DNA of 64,000 nt from Hyphomicrobiales bacterium (GTDB lineage Bacteria > Pseudomonadota > Alphaproteobacteria > Rhizobiales > Xanthobacteraceae). How positions within the stretch are numbered: position 1 is the first letter of the stretch; every line of letters begins with the position of its first letter. A program made the position numbers and the translations under genes. Below are positions 46,075 to 55,534 of this stretch, in pieces. Where the stretch lies: assembly GCA_017305715.1 (NCBI GenBank), contig JAFKKG010000008.1:248001-312000 (forward strand), in the 5' to 3' direction. Under the pieces are notes generated by a model that worked only from the letters and a program-made list of their open reading frames with translations, did not search any database and was not told where the DNA came from.

Positions 46075-47208
46075 ATGAAATCCCCGATCTGCGACATGCT
46101 GGGAATTGAATTTCCGCTGCTGGCCTTCAGCCATTGCCGCGACGTGGTGGCGGCGGTTAGCCGCGCCGGGGGATTTGGCGTGTTCGGCGCCACGCGTTAC
46201 CTGCCGGAGACGCTGGAGCAGGAACTGAAATGGATCGACGATCACGTCGACGGCAAACCCTACGGCATCGATGTGCTGATCCCGGAAAACATCTCGACCG
46301 CCGGCGAGAAGAACGTCACCTGGAAAAGCCTGGAGAAGCGGGTTTCGCAGCAGCACCGGGATTTCACCCGCAACCTCCTGAAGAAATACAATATCGAACT
46401 CACGACGGAGAGTATCGCCGACAACCAGCCGCAGCCGTTTGACGCCGAGATCGCGCTGCAATTGCTCGACGTCTCGTTCCGCCACCCGATCAAGCTGATC
46501 GCGAACGCGCTCGGCGTGCCGCCAAAGGCGATGATCGACAAGGGCCGCCAGCACGGCGTGCCGGTCGCCGCCCTCGTTGGCTCCAAGGAGCACGCGCTGC
46601 GGCAGGTCGCGGCCGGCGTCGACATCCTGGTGGCCCAGGGCACCGAGGCCGGCGGCCATTGCGGCGAAGTGTCCACCATGGTGCTGGTGCCCGAGGTGAT
46701 CAAGGCGATCAAGCCGATCCGCAATGTCCCGGTGCTCGCCGCGGGCGGCATCATGAACGGGCACCAGATGGCGGCCTGCATGGCGATGGGCGCGGCCGGC
46801 GCCTGGACCGGTTCGGTGTGGCTGGCGACCGTCGAGTCCGAGACCTCGGAAATCTTTCGCGAGAAGATGATCGCGGCGTCGTCGCGCGACGCCATCCGCT
46901 CCAGGGGCCGCACCGGCAAGCCCGCGCGGCAGCTGCGCTCGGTCTGGACCGACGCGTGGGATCGCGGACCGGACAGCCCCGGCGCGCTGCCGATGCCGCT
47001 GCAGAGCATCATCAGCCGCGACGCCTTCAACTCGATCGACCGCGCCGCAGCCGCCGGCAACATTCAGGCGCGCGACCTCGTCAGCTATTTCGTCGGCCAG
47101 GGCGTCGGCCTGATCGACAGCGTCAAATCCGCCGGCGCCGTGGTGCAGGAATTCAAGGAAGATTTTGTCGACGCGGTGGAGCACATGAATGCGTTGATTG
47201 AGGAGTGA
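46075..47208 (+). CDS. Nitronate monooxygenase-family protein
   Basis: A 377-residue TIM-barrel FMN enzyme of the 2-nitropropane dioxygenase/nitronate monooxygenase family. The N-terminal FPLLAFSHCRDVVAAVSRAGG, the VAQGTEAGGHCGE segment with the catalytic histidine and the FMN-phosphate region VPVLAAGGIMNG are present. It may oxidise nitroalkanes, or act as an enoyl reductase-like partner in acyl metabolism. The thiolase-like gene lies 170 bp downstream on the same strand, with a repeat between. Confidence 0.88.
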   Translation: MKSPICDMLGIEFPLLAFSHCRDVVAAVSRAGGFGVFGATRYLPETLEQELKWIDDHVDGKPYGIDVLIPENISTAGEKNVTWKSLEKRVSQQHRDFTRNLLKKYNIELTTESIADNQPQPFDAEIALQLLDVSFRHPIKLIANALGVPPKAMIDKGRQHGVPVAALVGSKEHALRQVAAGVDILVAQGTEAGGHCGEVSTMVLVPEVIKAIKPIRNVPVLAAGGIMNGHQMAACMAMGAAGAWTGSVWLATVESETSEIFREKMIAASSRDAIRSRGRTGKPARQLRSVWTDAWDRGPDSPGALPMPLQSIISRDAFNSIDRAAAAGNIQARDLVSYFVGQGVGLIDSVKSAGAVVQEFKEDFVDAVEHMNALIEE

Positions 47209-47215
47209 ATATTTC

Positions 47216-47340
47216 CCCTCATGGTGAGGAGCGCGAAGCGCGTCTCCGGACGATGCTGCGCATCGCCGGGCGAACCATGAGGCCACAGACGGGCCTGCAT
47301 CCTTCGAGACGCGGCGAAGACGCCGCTCCTCAGGATGAGG
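47216..47340. repeat. Intergenic repeat, CCTCATGGTGAGGAGCGCG type
   Basis: CCTCATGGTGAGGAGCGCGAAG at the left and CCTTCGAGACGCGGCGAAGA to CTCCTCAGGATGAGG at the right, with a central CATCGCCGGGCGAACCATGA. It shares words with 13750-13852. It lies between the nitronate monooxygenase and thiolase-like genes. A fragment CTCCTCATGGTGAGA is at 45964-45978. Confidence 0.7.
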
Positions 47341-47378
47341 TTCGGAGTTCGTATCAACGAAAAGCAAAGCAAGAAGAA

Positions 47379-48890
47379 ATGCCGACACCCCTCCCCGAAG
47401 ACCGCATTCCCGTCATCGTCGGCGTCGGCGAAATCGTCGACCGGCCCAAGGACATCGCCGCCGGGCTCGAGCCGCTCACGCTATTGGAACAGGCGCTCCG
47501 GCGCGCCGAGGCCGACAGTGGCGGCAAATTCCTAAGCGAACTCGGCTCGCTCGACGTCGTTAATTTTCTGAGCTGGCGTTACCGCGATCCCGAAAAGCTG
47601 CTTGCGGAACGGCTCGGCGCCAAACCGGCGCATTGCTATTACGGCCCGGTCGGCGGCGAGAGCCCGATCCGATATCTGCACGAAGCGGCAAAACGCATCG
47701 CGCGCGGCGAATGCAGCGTGGCGGCGGTGTGCGGCGCCGAGGCGCAGTCGACCGCCACCAAGGCGCAAAGGGCCAGTATCGAGCTGCCATGGACGCCGTT
47801 TGCCCATGATGTCGAGGAGCCGAAACGGGGCGCGGCGTTCCAGAAGCCGATGGCGGTGACGCTCGGCGTGTTCCGCCCGATCACCGTGTATCCGCTCTAT
47901 GAATCCGCCACCTCGGCGCATTGGGGCCAGACGCCGCGCGAGGCGCTCGCCGAATCCGGCCAATTGTGGTCGACTTTTGCCAGCGTGGCCTCGGAGAATC
48001 CGAACGCCTGGCTGAAGAAGAATTTCACGCCGGACGAGATCACGACGCCGACGCCGGAGAACCGGCTGATCGCCTGGCCGTATACAAAACTGATGGTGGC
48101 CAACCCGACCGTCAACATGGGCGGCGCCATCCTGATGACGTCGCTGGCCAAGGCCCGCGCCGCAGGCGTGCCCGAAGACAGGTTGATCTATCCGCTCGGC
48201 GGCGCCTCGGCGGAAGAACCGCGCGATTATCTGCAGCGCGACCAGTTCTTCGAAAGCCATCCGCAGAACGCCGTGCTGAAAGCGGTGATGGATCTCGTGG
48301 GAGGTGACGGCAAGAAATTCGACGCGATCGAATTGTACAGCTGCTTTCCCTGCGTGCCGAAGATGGCGCGGCGGACGCTGGGCCTCGGCCCCGACGTCAA
48401 ACCCACCGTCACCGGCGGACTGACGTTCTTCGGCGCGCCGCTCAACACCTACATGACGCATGCGGCCTGCGCGATGGTGCGACGCTTGCGCGAGCGCGGC
48501 ACGCTCGGCCTGCTCTACGGCCAGGGCGGGTTCGTCACCAAGCATCATGGCCTGGTGCTGTCGCGCGAAGCGCCGAAGGCGGCGCTGGCGCAGGACACCA
48601 GCGTGCAGGCCGAAGCCGACCGGGCCAAGGGCACTGTGCCCGAGTTCGTCACGGAAGCCTCAGGCAAGGGCAAGGTCGAAAGTTTTACGGTGATCTATGG
48701 CGGCAAGGGCGATGTCGAGCACGGCGTGGTGATGCTGCGCACGGCGAACGACGCGCGTGCCTTGGCGCGGGTGCCGTCGAGCGACAGCGCGACGCTGGCG
48801 CATCTGCGCAACATGGACCGCACGCCGGTGGGTTCGCTCGGCGATATCGCCACGGCCGGCGATGGCGTGCTGGAGTGGCGGGTGGGGTAA
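47379..48890 (+). CDS. Thiolase-like acetyl-CoA acetyltransferase family protein, atypical active site
   Basis: A 503-residue SCP-x-like thiolase-fold protein with an extra C-terminal domain of about 90 residues, probably an OB fold (ESFTVIYGGKGDVEHGVVML). Where thiolases have the nucleophilic cysteine, this protein reads GPVGGESPIRYL, with no Cys. Later segments such as IELYSCFPCVPKMA and GGLTFFGAPLNTY are typical of the mycobacterial-type subgroup. It may be a lyase or binding protein rather than a true thiolase. ATG 47379 is chosen because upstream codons lie in the repeat. Confidence 0.83.
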   Translation: MPTPLPEDRIPVIVGVGEIVDRPKDIAAGLEPLTLLEQALRRAEADSGGKFLSELGSLDVVNFLSWRYRDPEKLLAERLGAKPAHCYYGPVGGESPIRYLHEAAKRIARGECSVAAVCGAEAQSTATKAQRASIELPWTPFAHDVEEPKRGAAFQKPMAVTLGVFRPITVYPLYESATSAHWGQTPREALAESGQLWSTFASVASENPNAWLKKNFTPDEITTPTPENRLIAWPYTKLMVANPTVNMGGAILMTSLAKARAAGVPEDRLIYPLGGASAEEPRDYLQRDQFFESHPQNAVLKAVMDLVGGDGKKFDAIELYSCFPCVPKMARRTLGLGPDVKPTVTGGLTFFGAPLNTYMTHAACAMVRRLRERGTLGLLYGQGGFVTKHHGLVLSREAPKAALAQDTSVQAEADRAKGTVPEFVTEASGKGKVESFTVIYGGKGDVEHGVVMLRTANDARALARVPSSDSATLAHLRNMDRTPVGSLGDIATAGDGVLEWRVG

Positions 48891-48893
48891 ACT

Positions 48894-48988
48894 CGTAGGG
48901 TGGGCAAAGCGAAGCGTGCCCACCATCAAGTATTGCGGCTCAAAGATAGATGGTGGGCACGGCGCAAGGGCGCCTTTGCCACCCTACG
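48894..48988. repeat. Palindromic intergenic repeat, family B (copy 3 of 3)
   Basis: CGTAGGGTGGGCAAAGC at the left and TTTGCCACCCTACG at the right, which has lost one C compared with the other copies; inner GTGCCCACCAT/ATGGTGGGCAC. It lies between the convergent thiolase-like and RND adaptor genes. Confidence 0.87.
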
Positions 48989-49014
48989 TGCGTAGCGTCC
49001 GGAGCACGAAACCC

Positions 49015-50211
49015 CTACCCCTTGACGTCCTGCTTTTCCGACGCCGTCGGCTTGCCCTTGGCGCCGGTGCCGACGACGCGGACCTGGTCGCCGTCGGCGA
49101 TGCCGTCCGGCGGCGCGGTGATGATGCGGTCTTCGGCGCCGAGGCCCGAGGCGATTTCGACGTCGCGGCCGAGATCGCGGGCGATCGTCACGGTCTTGAA
49201 CAGCACCTTGTCGTCAGCACCGACGGTCGCGACCCGCAAGCCGTCCTTGTTGAAGATGAGGGCGCTGGCGGGAATGTGCAGCGGCACGGCGTCGCGTTCC
49301 AGCGGCAGACGGACATTGGCGAAAGCGCCGGGCATCAGTTCGCCGCGCGCATTGTCGAGCGCCAGTTGCATGCGCGTCGTCCCCGACCCGACATCGACCG
49401 ATTGCGAGGAGGCTTCCACCGTCGCCGCAAAGGTCCGGTTCGGATATTCCGGCATCGTCAGCACGGCTTTCGCGCCGATCCTGACCGCAGGAACGTAGCT
49501 CTGGGGCACGTTGACATAGACGCGCAGCTTGGTGATGTCGGAGACCACGAACATCGCAGGTCCGGTGCCGCCGCCGGCATTGATCAGCGCGCCGACATCG
49601 GTCTCGCGCGCGGTGACGATGCCGTCGAACGGCACCGTGATCTTCTTGTAGCCCGCCAGCGCCTCCAGCCGTTCGACATTGGCCTGGCCGGAATTGACGG
49701 CGGCCTTCTTGTTGGCGAGGTCGGCGGTGCGCTCGTCGATCTCCTGCGCCGAGACGAAGTTCGAGGCGACCAGCGTCTTGCGCCGGTTCAGCGTCGCCTC
49801 CGACAGCCGCGCGCTGGCCTGCTGGCTGACGAGATCGGCTCTGGCCTGCAGCAATTGCTGGTCGAGGTCCGGCGCCTCGATCTCGGCGATCACCTGGCCG
49901 GCCTGGACCCTGGCGCCGATATCGGCGCTCCAGCTCTTCAGATAGCCGCTGACGCGGGCGAAGATCGGCGCGCGGGAATAGGCCTCCAGCCGGCCCGGAA
50001 GGTCGATGGTCGGATTGAGCGCACGGGCCGTGGGCGGCGCGACGGCGACTGTCGGAATCGCCTGTGCGTCGGTCCATTCCTTCAGCTTCGCGCTGGAATC
50101 CTCGCGGGCCCGTATGCCGGTGGCGACGATCAGCCCCGCCCCGATCAGCGCCACGACCCCGAATAGGCCCAGTTTCCGGTGCGATACCGGCGGGCGTTGT
50201 TCAGTGGCCAT
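49015..50211 (-). CDS. RND efflux periplasmic adaptor (HlyD/AcrA family)
   Basis: A 398-residue membrane fusion protein. One N-terminal membrane segment (LFGVVALIGAGLIVATGI) precedes the barrel-sandwich lipoyl domain (FARVSGYLKSW), a helical hairpin (about 110-170) and the beta-barrel. No heavy-metal domain is present, which separates it from the cusB gene. ATG 50211 is used; its first 11 bases overlap the end of the pump gene, the pump being transcribed first. Confidence 0.9.
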   Translation of the reverse strand: MATEQRPPVSHRKLGLFGVVALIGAGLIVATGIRAREDSSAKLKEWTDAQAIPTVAVAPPTARALNPTIDLPGRLEAYSRAPIFARVSGYLKSWSADIGARVQAGQVIAEIEAPDLDQQLLQARADLVSQQASARLSEATLNRRKTLVASNFVSAQEIDERTADLANKKAAVNSGQANVERLEALAGYKKITVPFDGIVTARETDVGALINAGGGTGPAMFVVSDITKLRVYVNVPQSYVPAVRIGAKAVLTMPEYPNRTFAATVEASSQSVDVGSGTTRMQLALDNARGELMPGAFANVRLPLERDAVPLHIPASALIFNKDGLRVATVGADDKVLFKTVTIARDLGRDVEIASGLGAEDRIITAPPDGIADGDQVRVVGTGAKGKPTASEKQDVKG

Positions 50212-53200
50212 GCGGCTTCTCCGGTGCGGCGTCGGCGATGACGCCCTGTTTCTTGTGTACCATACTGAATACCACGGGAACAAACATCAGCGTGGCGATT
50301 GTTGCAAAGATCAAGCCACCGATCACCGCGCGCCCGAGCGGGGCGTTCTGCTCGCCGCCCTCGCCGAGCCCCAGCGCCATCGGGGCCATGCCGATGATCA
50401 TCGCGAGCGCCGTCATCAGCACCGGGCGGAAGCGGACGAAACCGGCTTCCAGCGCGGCGGCGACGGGATCGCCGAGTTCCTCGTAGCGCTCGCGGGCGAA
50501 GCTGATGACCAGCACGCTGTTGGCGGTCGCCACGCCCATGCACATGATGGCGCCGGTCAGCGCCGGCACCGACAGCGTGGTATGGGTCGTGAACAGCATC
50601 CAGATAATGCCGGCAAGGGCCGCCGGCAGCGCCGTGATGATCACGAACGGATCGGACCAGGACTGGAAGTTCACCACGATCAGGAAATAGATCAGCACCA
50701 CGGCGGCGAGCAGGCCGAACAGCAGGCCGGAGAACGAGCTGTTCATGGTCTGCACCTGGCCGAGCAGCACCACCGATGAGCCCTTCGGCACGTCCTTGGC
50801 CGTGTCCGCCATCGCGGTCCGCACGTCGGCGGCGACCGCGCCGAGATCGCGGCCCTGCGGCGTCGCGAAGATCTGCACCAGCGGCTGGATGTCGTATTGC
50901 GACACCACCGCACTGGATGTCGCGCGCTTCAGGTCCGCAATGCCGCCCAGGATCGGCGCCTGTGGGTTGCCCGTCGCGGTGATCGGCAGCGCCTGCAGCG
51001 CACTGAGCGAATCCATCTTGTATTGCGGCGTCTGCATCACGATCGAATAGGACACGCCGTTGTCCGGGTTGAGATAATAAGTGGGCGCGACCTGCGCACT
51101 GCCGGCCAGATTGACCACGAGGCTGTTGGTGACGTCGCGTTCGGTCAGGCCGACATATTGCGCCCTCGTGCGGTCGACCTCGATATTGAAGGTCGGTGCA
51201 TTGGGCGATTGCTGGATCCGCGCATCGGCAATGCCGGGAATCTTCTTGATGCGGCTCAGCAGCTTGTTGGCGTAGGCGAAATTGCCTTCCGAATTGGGTC
51301 CACGGATCTGCAGGTCGATCGGTGCCGGCGCGCCGAAATTCAGGATCTGGCTGACGATGTCGGCGGGCAGGAACGAGAAGCTCATGCCGGGAAACTGCCG
51401 CGGCAACTGCTCGCGCAGCAATTGCACGTGCTCGTCGGTCGGCCGATGGCCCTCCTTGAGCTTGATCTGGATGTCGCCGTCCGCCGGGCCGATCACGCCG
51501 GTGTTGTTGTAGGTCATGTTGATGCCGGAGATCGGCATGCCGATATTGTCGGTCATGGTCTCGATCTCGCCGGGCGGCAGGATCTTGCGGATCGCCTTCT
51601 GCACGTCGGCGAGTTGGTTGGCGGTCTCCTCGACACGGGTGCCGACCTGGGTGCGGACATGCATCAGGATGTTGCCGGCATCGACCGCGGGGAAGAAGTT
51701 GCGGCCAAGATACGGCACCAGCAGGAACGAGAGCGCGACCACGGCGAGGAAGCCGGTGACGAACAGCGGCCGCCGCCCCAGCGCCATCGACAACAGCTCG
51801 CGATAGGTGCCGCGAATGCGCTCGAACCGCGCTTCGAAACCGCGCTGGAACAGCACCAGCGGATTGCGCGTCTTCGGCGGCGCGCCGTCATGGTGGACAT
51901 GCGGCTGCAGCAGGTATTTCGCCATCGTCGGCACCAGCGTGCGCGACAGGATGAACGACCAGATCATCGCGAACATCACCGCTTCGGCCATCGGCACGAA
52001 CAGGAAGCGCGCGACGCCTTGCAGGAAGAACATCGGCACGAACACGATGCAGATGCAGAGCAGCGACACGAAGGCCGGCGTCACGATCTGATTGGCGCCG
52101 TCCAGGATCGACTGCTCGACCGGCTTGCCCTGCTCCAGATGGTAATTGATGTTTTCGATGGTAACCGTGGCGTCGTCGACGAGGATGCCGACCGCGAGCG
52201 CCAGCCCGCCGAGCGTCATGATGTTGAGCGTCTCGCCGATCAGGGACAGCATGATGATGGCGCCCAGCACCGACAGCGGGATCGAGACCGCGATGATCAC
52301 GGTCGACCGCCAGCTTCCGAGGAACAAGAGGATCATGACGCTGGTCAGGAGCGCCGCGATGACGCCTTCGACGGCGACGCCCTGGATGGCGCCGCGCACG
52401 AACACCGACTGGTCGCCGATGAAGCCGATCTTGAGCGCGTCCGGCATCTGGTCCTTGACCTCGACCACCTTCTGCTTGATGCCGGCGATGATGTCGAGCG
52501 TCGAGGTGGCGCCCGCCTTCAGCACCATCATCAGCACCGACCGGTTGCCGTCGACGTGAACGATATTGGTTTGCGGCGGATTGCCGTCGCGAACGCTGGC
52601 GACGTCGCGGACATAGACCATCGCGCCGTTGACGGTCTTGATCGGCAGGTCGCCGAGCTCTTCCATCTTGAGCGGCGAGTTGTTGAGCTGGATGTTGTAT
52701 TCGAACTGGCCGATCTTCTGGGTGCCGACCGGGGTAATCAGATTCTGCGCGGCAAGCGCATTGGCGACGTCCTGCCCGGACAGCCCGCGCGCCTGCAGCG
52801 CGGCGGGGACGAGGTCGATCTGGACCTGGCGCTGCTTGCCGCCGAACGGATAGGGAATGGCGGCGCCCGGCACGGTGACCAGCGGCGTGCGCAACTGGTT
52901 GATGCCGATATCGGCGAGGTTCTGTTCGGTCAGCCCCTCGCCCGAAAGCGCCACCTGGATGATGGGAACGGTGGAGGCGCTGTAGTTGAGGACAAGCGGC
53001 GGGGTCGCCCCCGGGGGCATCTGCTTCAGCAGCGTCTGCGAAATCGCCGTCACCTGGGCGTTGGCGGTGCGGATGTCGACGTTGGGCTGGAAGAAGATCT
53101 TGACGATGCCGATGCCGTTATAGGAATTGGCGACGATGTGCTCGATGTCGTTGACCGTCGTCGTCAATGCCCGCTGGAACGGCAGGATGATGCGCCCCGA

Positions 53201-53380
53201 CATCTGGTCCGGCGGCAGGCCGGTGTAATTCCAGACCACGCCGATGACGGGGATACGGATGTCCGGGAAAATGTCGGTCGGTGTGCGCAGCGCGGCCAGG
53301 GGTCCGATGATCAGCAGCAGCAGCGCTAGCACGACGAAAGTATAAGGCCGACGCAGCGCAATACGGACCAGTGCGATCAT
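50201..53380 (-). CDS. RND efflux permease, AcrB/HAE-like
   Basis: A 1059-residue RND pump with twelve membrane segments, beginning MIALVRIALRRPYTFVVLAL. The proton relay reads GILVDDATVTIENI, with the double aspartate of drug-type (HAE) pumps, so it is a multidrug or organic-compound exporter rather than a metal pump. It overlaps the adaptor gene by 11 bp. No TolC-like gene is adjacent, so an outer-membrane channel must be supplied from elsewhere. Confidence 0.92.
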   Translation of the reverse strand: MIALVRIALRRPYTFVVLALLLLIIGPLAALRTPTDIFPDIRIPVIGVVWNYTGLPPDQMSGRIILPFQRALTTTVNDIEHIVANSYNGIGIVKIFFQPNVDIRTANAQVTAISQTLLKQMPPGATPPLVLNYSASTVPIIQVALSGEGLTEQNLADIGINQLRTPLVTVPGAAIPYPFGGKQRQVQIDLVPAALQARGLSGQDVANALAAQNLITPVGTQKIGQFEYNIQLNNSPLKMEELGDLPIKTVNGAMVYVRDVASVRDGNPPQTNIVHVDGNRSVLMMVLKAGATSTLDIIAGIKQKVVEVKDQMPDALKIGFIGDQSVFVRGAIQGVAVEGVIAALLTSVMILLFLGSWRSTVIIAVSIPLSVLGAIIMLSLIGETLNIMTLGGLALAVGILVDDATVTIENINYHLEQGKPVEQSILDGANQIVTPAFVSLLCICIVFVPMFFLQGVARFLFVPMAEAVMFAMIWSFILSRTLVPTMAKYLLQPHVHHDGAPPKTRNPLVLFQRGFEARFERIRGTYRELLSMALGRRPLFVTGFLAVVALSFLLVPYLGRNFFPAVDAGNILMHVRTQVGTRVEETANQLADVQKAIRKILPPGEIETMTDNIGMPISGINMTYNNTGVIGPADGDIQIKLKEGHRPTDEHVQLLREQLPRQFPGMSFSFLPADIVSQILNFGAPAPIDLQIRGPNSEGNFAYANKLLSRIKKIPGIADARIQQSPNAPTFNIEVDRTRAQYVGLTERDVTNSLVVNLAGSAQVAPTYYLNPDNGVSYSIVMQTPQYKMDSLSALQALPITATGNPQAPILGGIADLKRATSSAVVSQYDIQPLVQIFATPQGRDLGAVAADVRTAMADTAKDVPKGSSVVLLGQVQTMNSSFSGLLFGLLAAVVLIYFLIVVNFQSWSDPFVIITALPAALAGIIWMLFTTHTTLSVPALTGAIMCMGVATANSVLVISFARERYEELGDPVAAALEAGFVRFRPVLMTALAMIIGMAPMALGLGEGGEQNAPLGRAVIGGLIFATIATLMFVPVVFSMVHKKQGVIADAAPEKPHGH

Positions 53381-53527
53381 CTAGAAGGCATTCCCAATTG
53401 CCACGGAGAGACGAAGATTGGCGCCCCTGCAAGGCCCCTTTCGCCGGGCGCTGATTTACCCGAAAAAGGACCAAAAGGCCAATCAGGTCAGGGCAATTGT
53501 CCTTCACTTCCGCGGCATAGCTGAACG

Positions 53528-53559
53528 GGCCGCCGGCTGGGCTGGATGGCCGGCGGCCA
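53528..53559 (-). terminator. Strong hairpin after the first chemoreceptor gene
   Basis: GGCCGCCGGC and GCCGGCGGCC arms form a perfect 10 bp stem 7-8 bp after the chemoreceptor stop on the minus strand. It has no clear T-run, so it is only a likely terminator. Confidence 0.5.
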
Positions 53560-53565
53560 GCCTGC

Positions 53566-55266
53566 TCAGGCCGCCCGGACGGTGTCGAGGAACTTGCCGA
53601 CCTCGAGCTTGAGGCGGTTGCTGTCGCGGGACAGCGATTGCGCCGCCGAGAGCACCTGTGCGGATGCCGCGCCGGTCTCGCCGGCGCCGCGCTGAACATC
53701 CGTGATGTTGGAGGACACCGTCCGGGTGCCTTCGGCAGCCTGCTGCACATTGCGCGAGATTTCCTGCGTTGCGGCACCCTGCTCTTCCACCGCCGCGGCG
53801 ATCGTCGAGGAGATTTCCGACAGGCGCTCGATGGTGCCGCTGATCTCCCGGATGGCACTCACCGATTCCCGGGTCGCGGCCTGGATGCCGGTGATCTGCT
53901 GGCCGATCTCGCCGGTGGCCTTCGCGGTCTGCTCGGCCAGTGCCTTCACCTCGGAAGCCACGACCGCAAAGCCACGGCCAGCCTCGCCGGCACGCGCCGC
54001 CTCGATGGTGGCATTGAGCGCGAGCAAATTGGTCTGTCCCGCGATCGTGTTGATCAACTCAACGACGTCGCCGATGCGGGCTGCGGCTTTGGACAATTCG
54101 CTGACCCGCTCGTTGGTGCTGCGGGCCTGATCGACGGCATCACCGGCCATCCGCGCCGATTCCTGCACCTGGCGACTGATCTCGTTCACGGAGGAGGACA
54201 GCTCCTCGGTGGCCGAGGCCACCGACTGCACGTTGGCGGAAGCTTCCTCCGAAGCAGCCGCAACCGTCGTGGTGACTTCCTGCGCCCGCTCCGCGGTGCT
54301 GGTCAGCGTCCCCGCCGATGCTTCGAGTTCGGTCGAAGCCGACGATACGGTCTCGACGATCTCGCCGACGGCGCCCTCGAATTCGTTGGCGAGCTTGACC
54401 ATGTCGGCCTTGCGCCGTTGCGCGGCGCGGAGTTCGGCTTCCTTCTGGTCAGCTCTCATGCGTTCGACTTCAAGTGCGTTCTTCTTGAAGACTTCCACGG
54501 TGCGCGCCATTTCGCCCAATTCGTCGCGGCGCTGGAGACCGGGAACCTCGGCCTTCAGATCGTTCTGCGCAAAGGCGGCCATCGTCGCCTTCAGTTGCCC
54601 GATCGGCGTCGACAGTCCCTTGATCCCGATCCACAGCGCCATCGCCAGGGCGACCACCAGACCGAAACTTGCAGCGATCCACACCGTGCGGATCGCCGAG
54701 TTGGCTTTGCCGGTCAGATCGTCGGAAACCTTTCCGACATTTTCTATCAGCTCATTGGCCAGCTTCACTTGCTGCTCGATCGCCAGCTCTATCGGCGGGA
54801 CGCACTCGGTCTTCAGGCGCGCGGCCGCCTTCAAATTGTCCTCCGGTGTGCTTGTCGACGCAGCATATTTGATGCCGGGTTCGCACGCCGCAAAGGCTTT
54901 CTGAAAGCCGGCGATCGTCGCCTGAATGACCGTTGCCTTCTCCGGCAAATCCTTCAGGACTTTCGCTATGTGGGTTTCGAAGGCCTTTCGGCTGTCGACG
55001 GCTTGCGCCAGGTACTTGGCGTTGCCCGCATCAGTGGTTTCCGCGGCCAATTGGAAGGCTGCGGAGAGATAGTTTTCCGCGCGGCGGCCGGCGCGGACCG
55101 CCAGCGTGGTTGATTTGTCAACACGCGAGACGAGATCGGAATAGGCGCCGTTCGATGCGCTCATTTCGTAGGTGGAGAAGGCGACGACTCCGATCGTGAC
55201 GATGGCCATCAACACGACCACCAGGCTGACCTTGAATGCGATCTTGAAATTGTTGAGTCCAAGCAT
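53566..55266 (-). CDS. Methyl-accepting chemotaxis protein (receptor 1)
   Basis: A 566-residue chemoreceptor. TM1 is about residues 12-30, the periplasmic sensor about 31-192 with two cysteines (C128, C155) that might form a disulfide, TM2 about 193-214, then a HAMP domain and the long MA signalling helix with the hairpin tip [20 protein letters not shown]. No CheR-binding pentapeptide is at the C-terminus (LDTVRAA). The sensor is unlike those of the next two receptors. The start at 55266 is chosen for the basic N-terminus and GGGGGA upstream. Confidence 0.93.
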   Translation of the reverse strand: MLGLNNFKIAFKVSLVVVLMAIVTIGVVAFSTYEMSASNGAYSDLVSRVDKSTTLAVRAGRRAENYLSAAFQLAAETTDAGNAKYLAQAVDSRKAFETHIAKVLKDLPEKATVIQATIAGFQKAFAACEPGIKYAASTSTPEDNLKAAARLKTECVPPIELAIEQQVKLANELIENVGKVSDDLTGKANSAIRTVWIAASFGLVVALAMALWIGIKGLSTPIGQLKATMAAFAQNDLKAEVPGLQRRDELGEMARTVEVFKKNALEVERMRADQKEAELRAAQRRKADMVKLANEFEGAVGEIVETVSSASTELEASAGTLTSTAERAQEVTTTVAAASEEASANVQSVASATEELSSSVNEISRQVQESARMAGDAVDQARSTNERVSELSKAAARIGDVVELINTIAGQTNLLALNATIEAARAGEAGRGFAVVASEVKALAEQTAKATGEIGQQITGIQAATRESVSAIREISGTIERLSEISSTIAAAVEEQGAATQEISRNVQQAAEGTRTVSSNITDVQRGAGETGAASAQVLSAAQSLSRDSNRLKLEVGKFLDTVRAA

Positions 55267-55352
55267 TTGGCAAATCCCCCGATCTTTCTGAAAATCCAGA
55301 CCGACCGGCGAACTTGCAATGACATGCGCCAGCCAGCACACAATCGCGTGCA

Positions 55353-55443
55353 CCAAAAGAAATATCGCGGCTGGTAGTGAGATTGGTTAAAAAACCGGGC
55401 CGTTAAAATACGCGTAACAAAGCGACGCACCGTAGATTTACGG
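55353..55443 (-). promoter_or_regulatory. Putative promoter/operator region of receptor 1
   Basis: In the direction of transcription it holds CCGTAAATCTACGG (dyad at 55430-55443), then TTAACCA (55384-55390) and TCTTTTGG 23 bases later (55353-55360), then GTGCACGCG. The first motif also precedes receptor 3, the second and third also precede receptor 2. Confidence 0.4.
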
Positions 55444-55473
55444 CTCGACACCACGCTGAAGAACAACGCAAGA

Positions 55474-55512
55474 CGAAAAAGAAAAAGCCCGACCGCAACA
55501 GAGGCCGGGCCT
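55474..55512 (-). terminator. Rho-independent terminator of receptor 2
   Basis: On the minus strand, GGCCCGGCC-loop-GGTCGGGC stem followed by TTTTTCTTTTTC, 23 bp after the stop. One A-C mismatch in the stem. Confidence 0.85.
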
Positions 55513-55534
55513 TCGTATTGTCATCCCGTAGTCA

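Noticed and set aside
50897-53329. 810-codon open frame opposite the RND pump
   Set aside because: Low-complexity Arg/Asp/His content with no recognisable domain; the pump on the minus strand has full family signatures.
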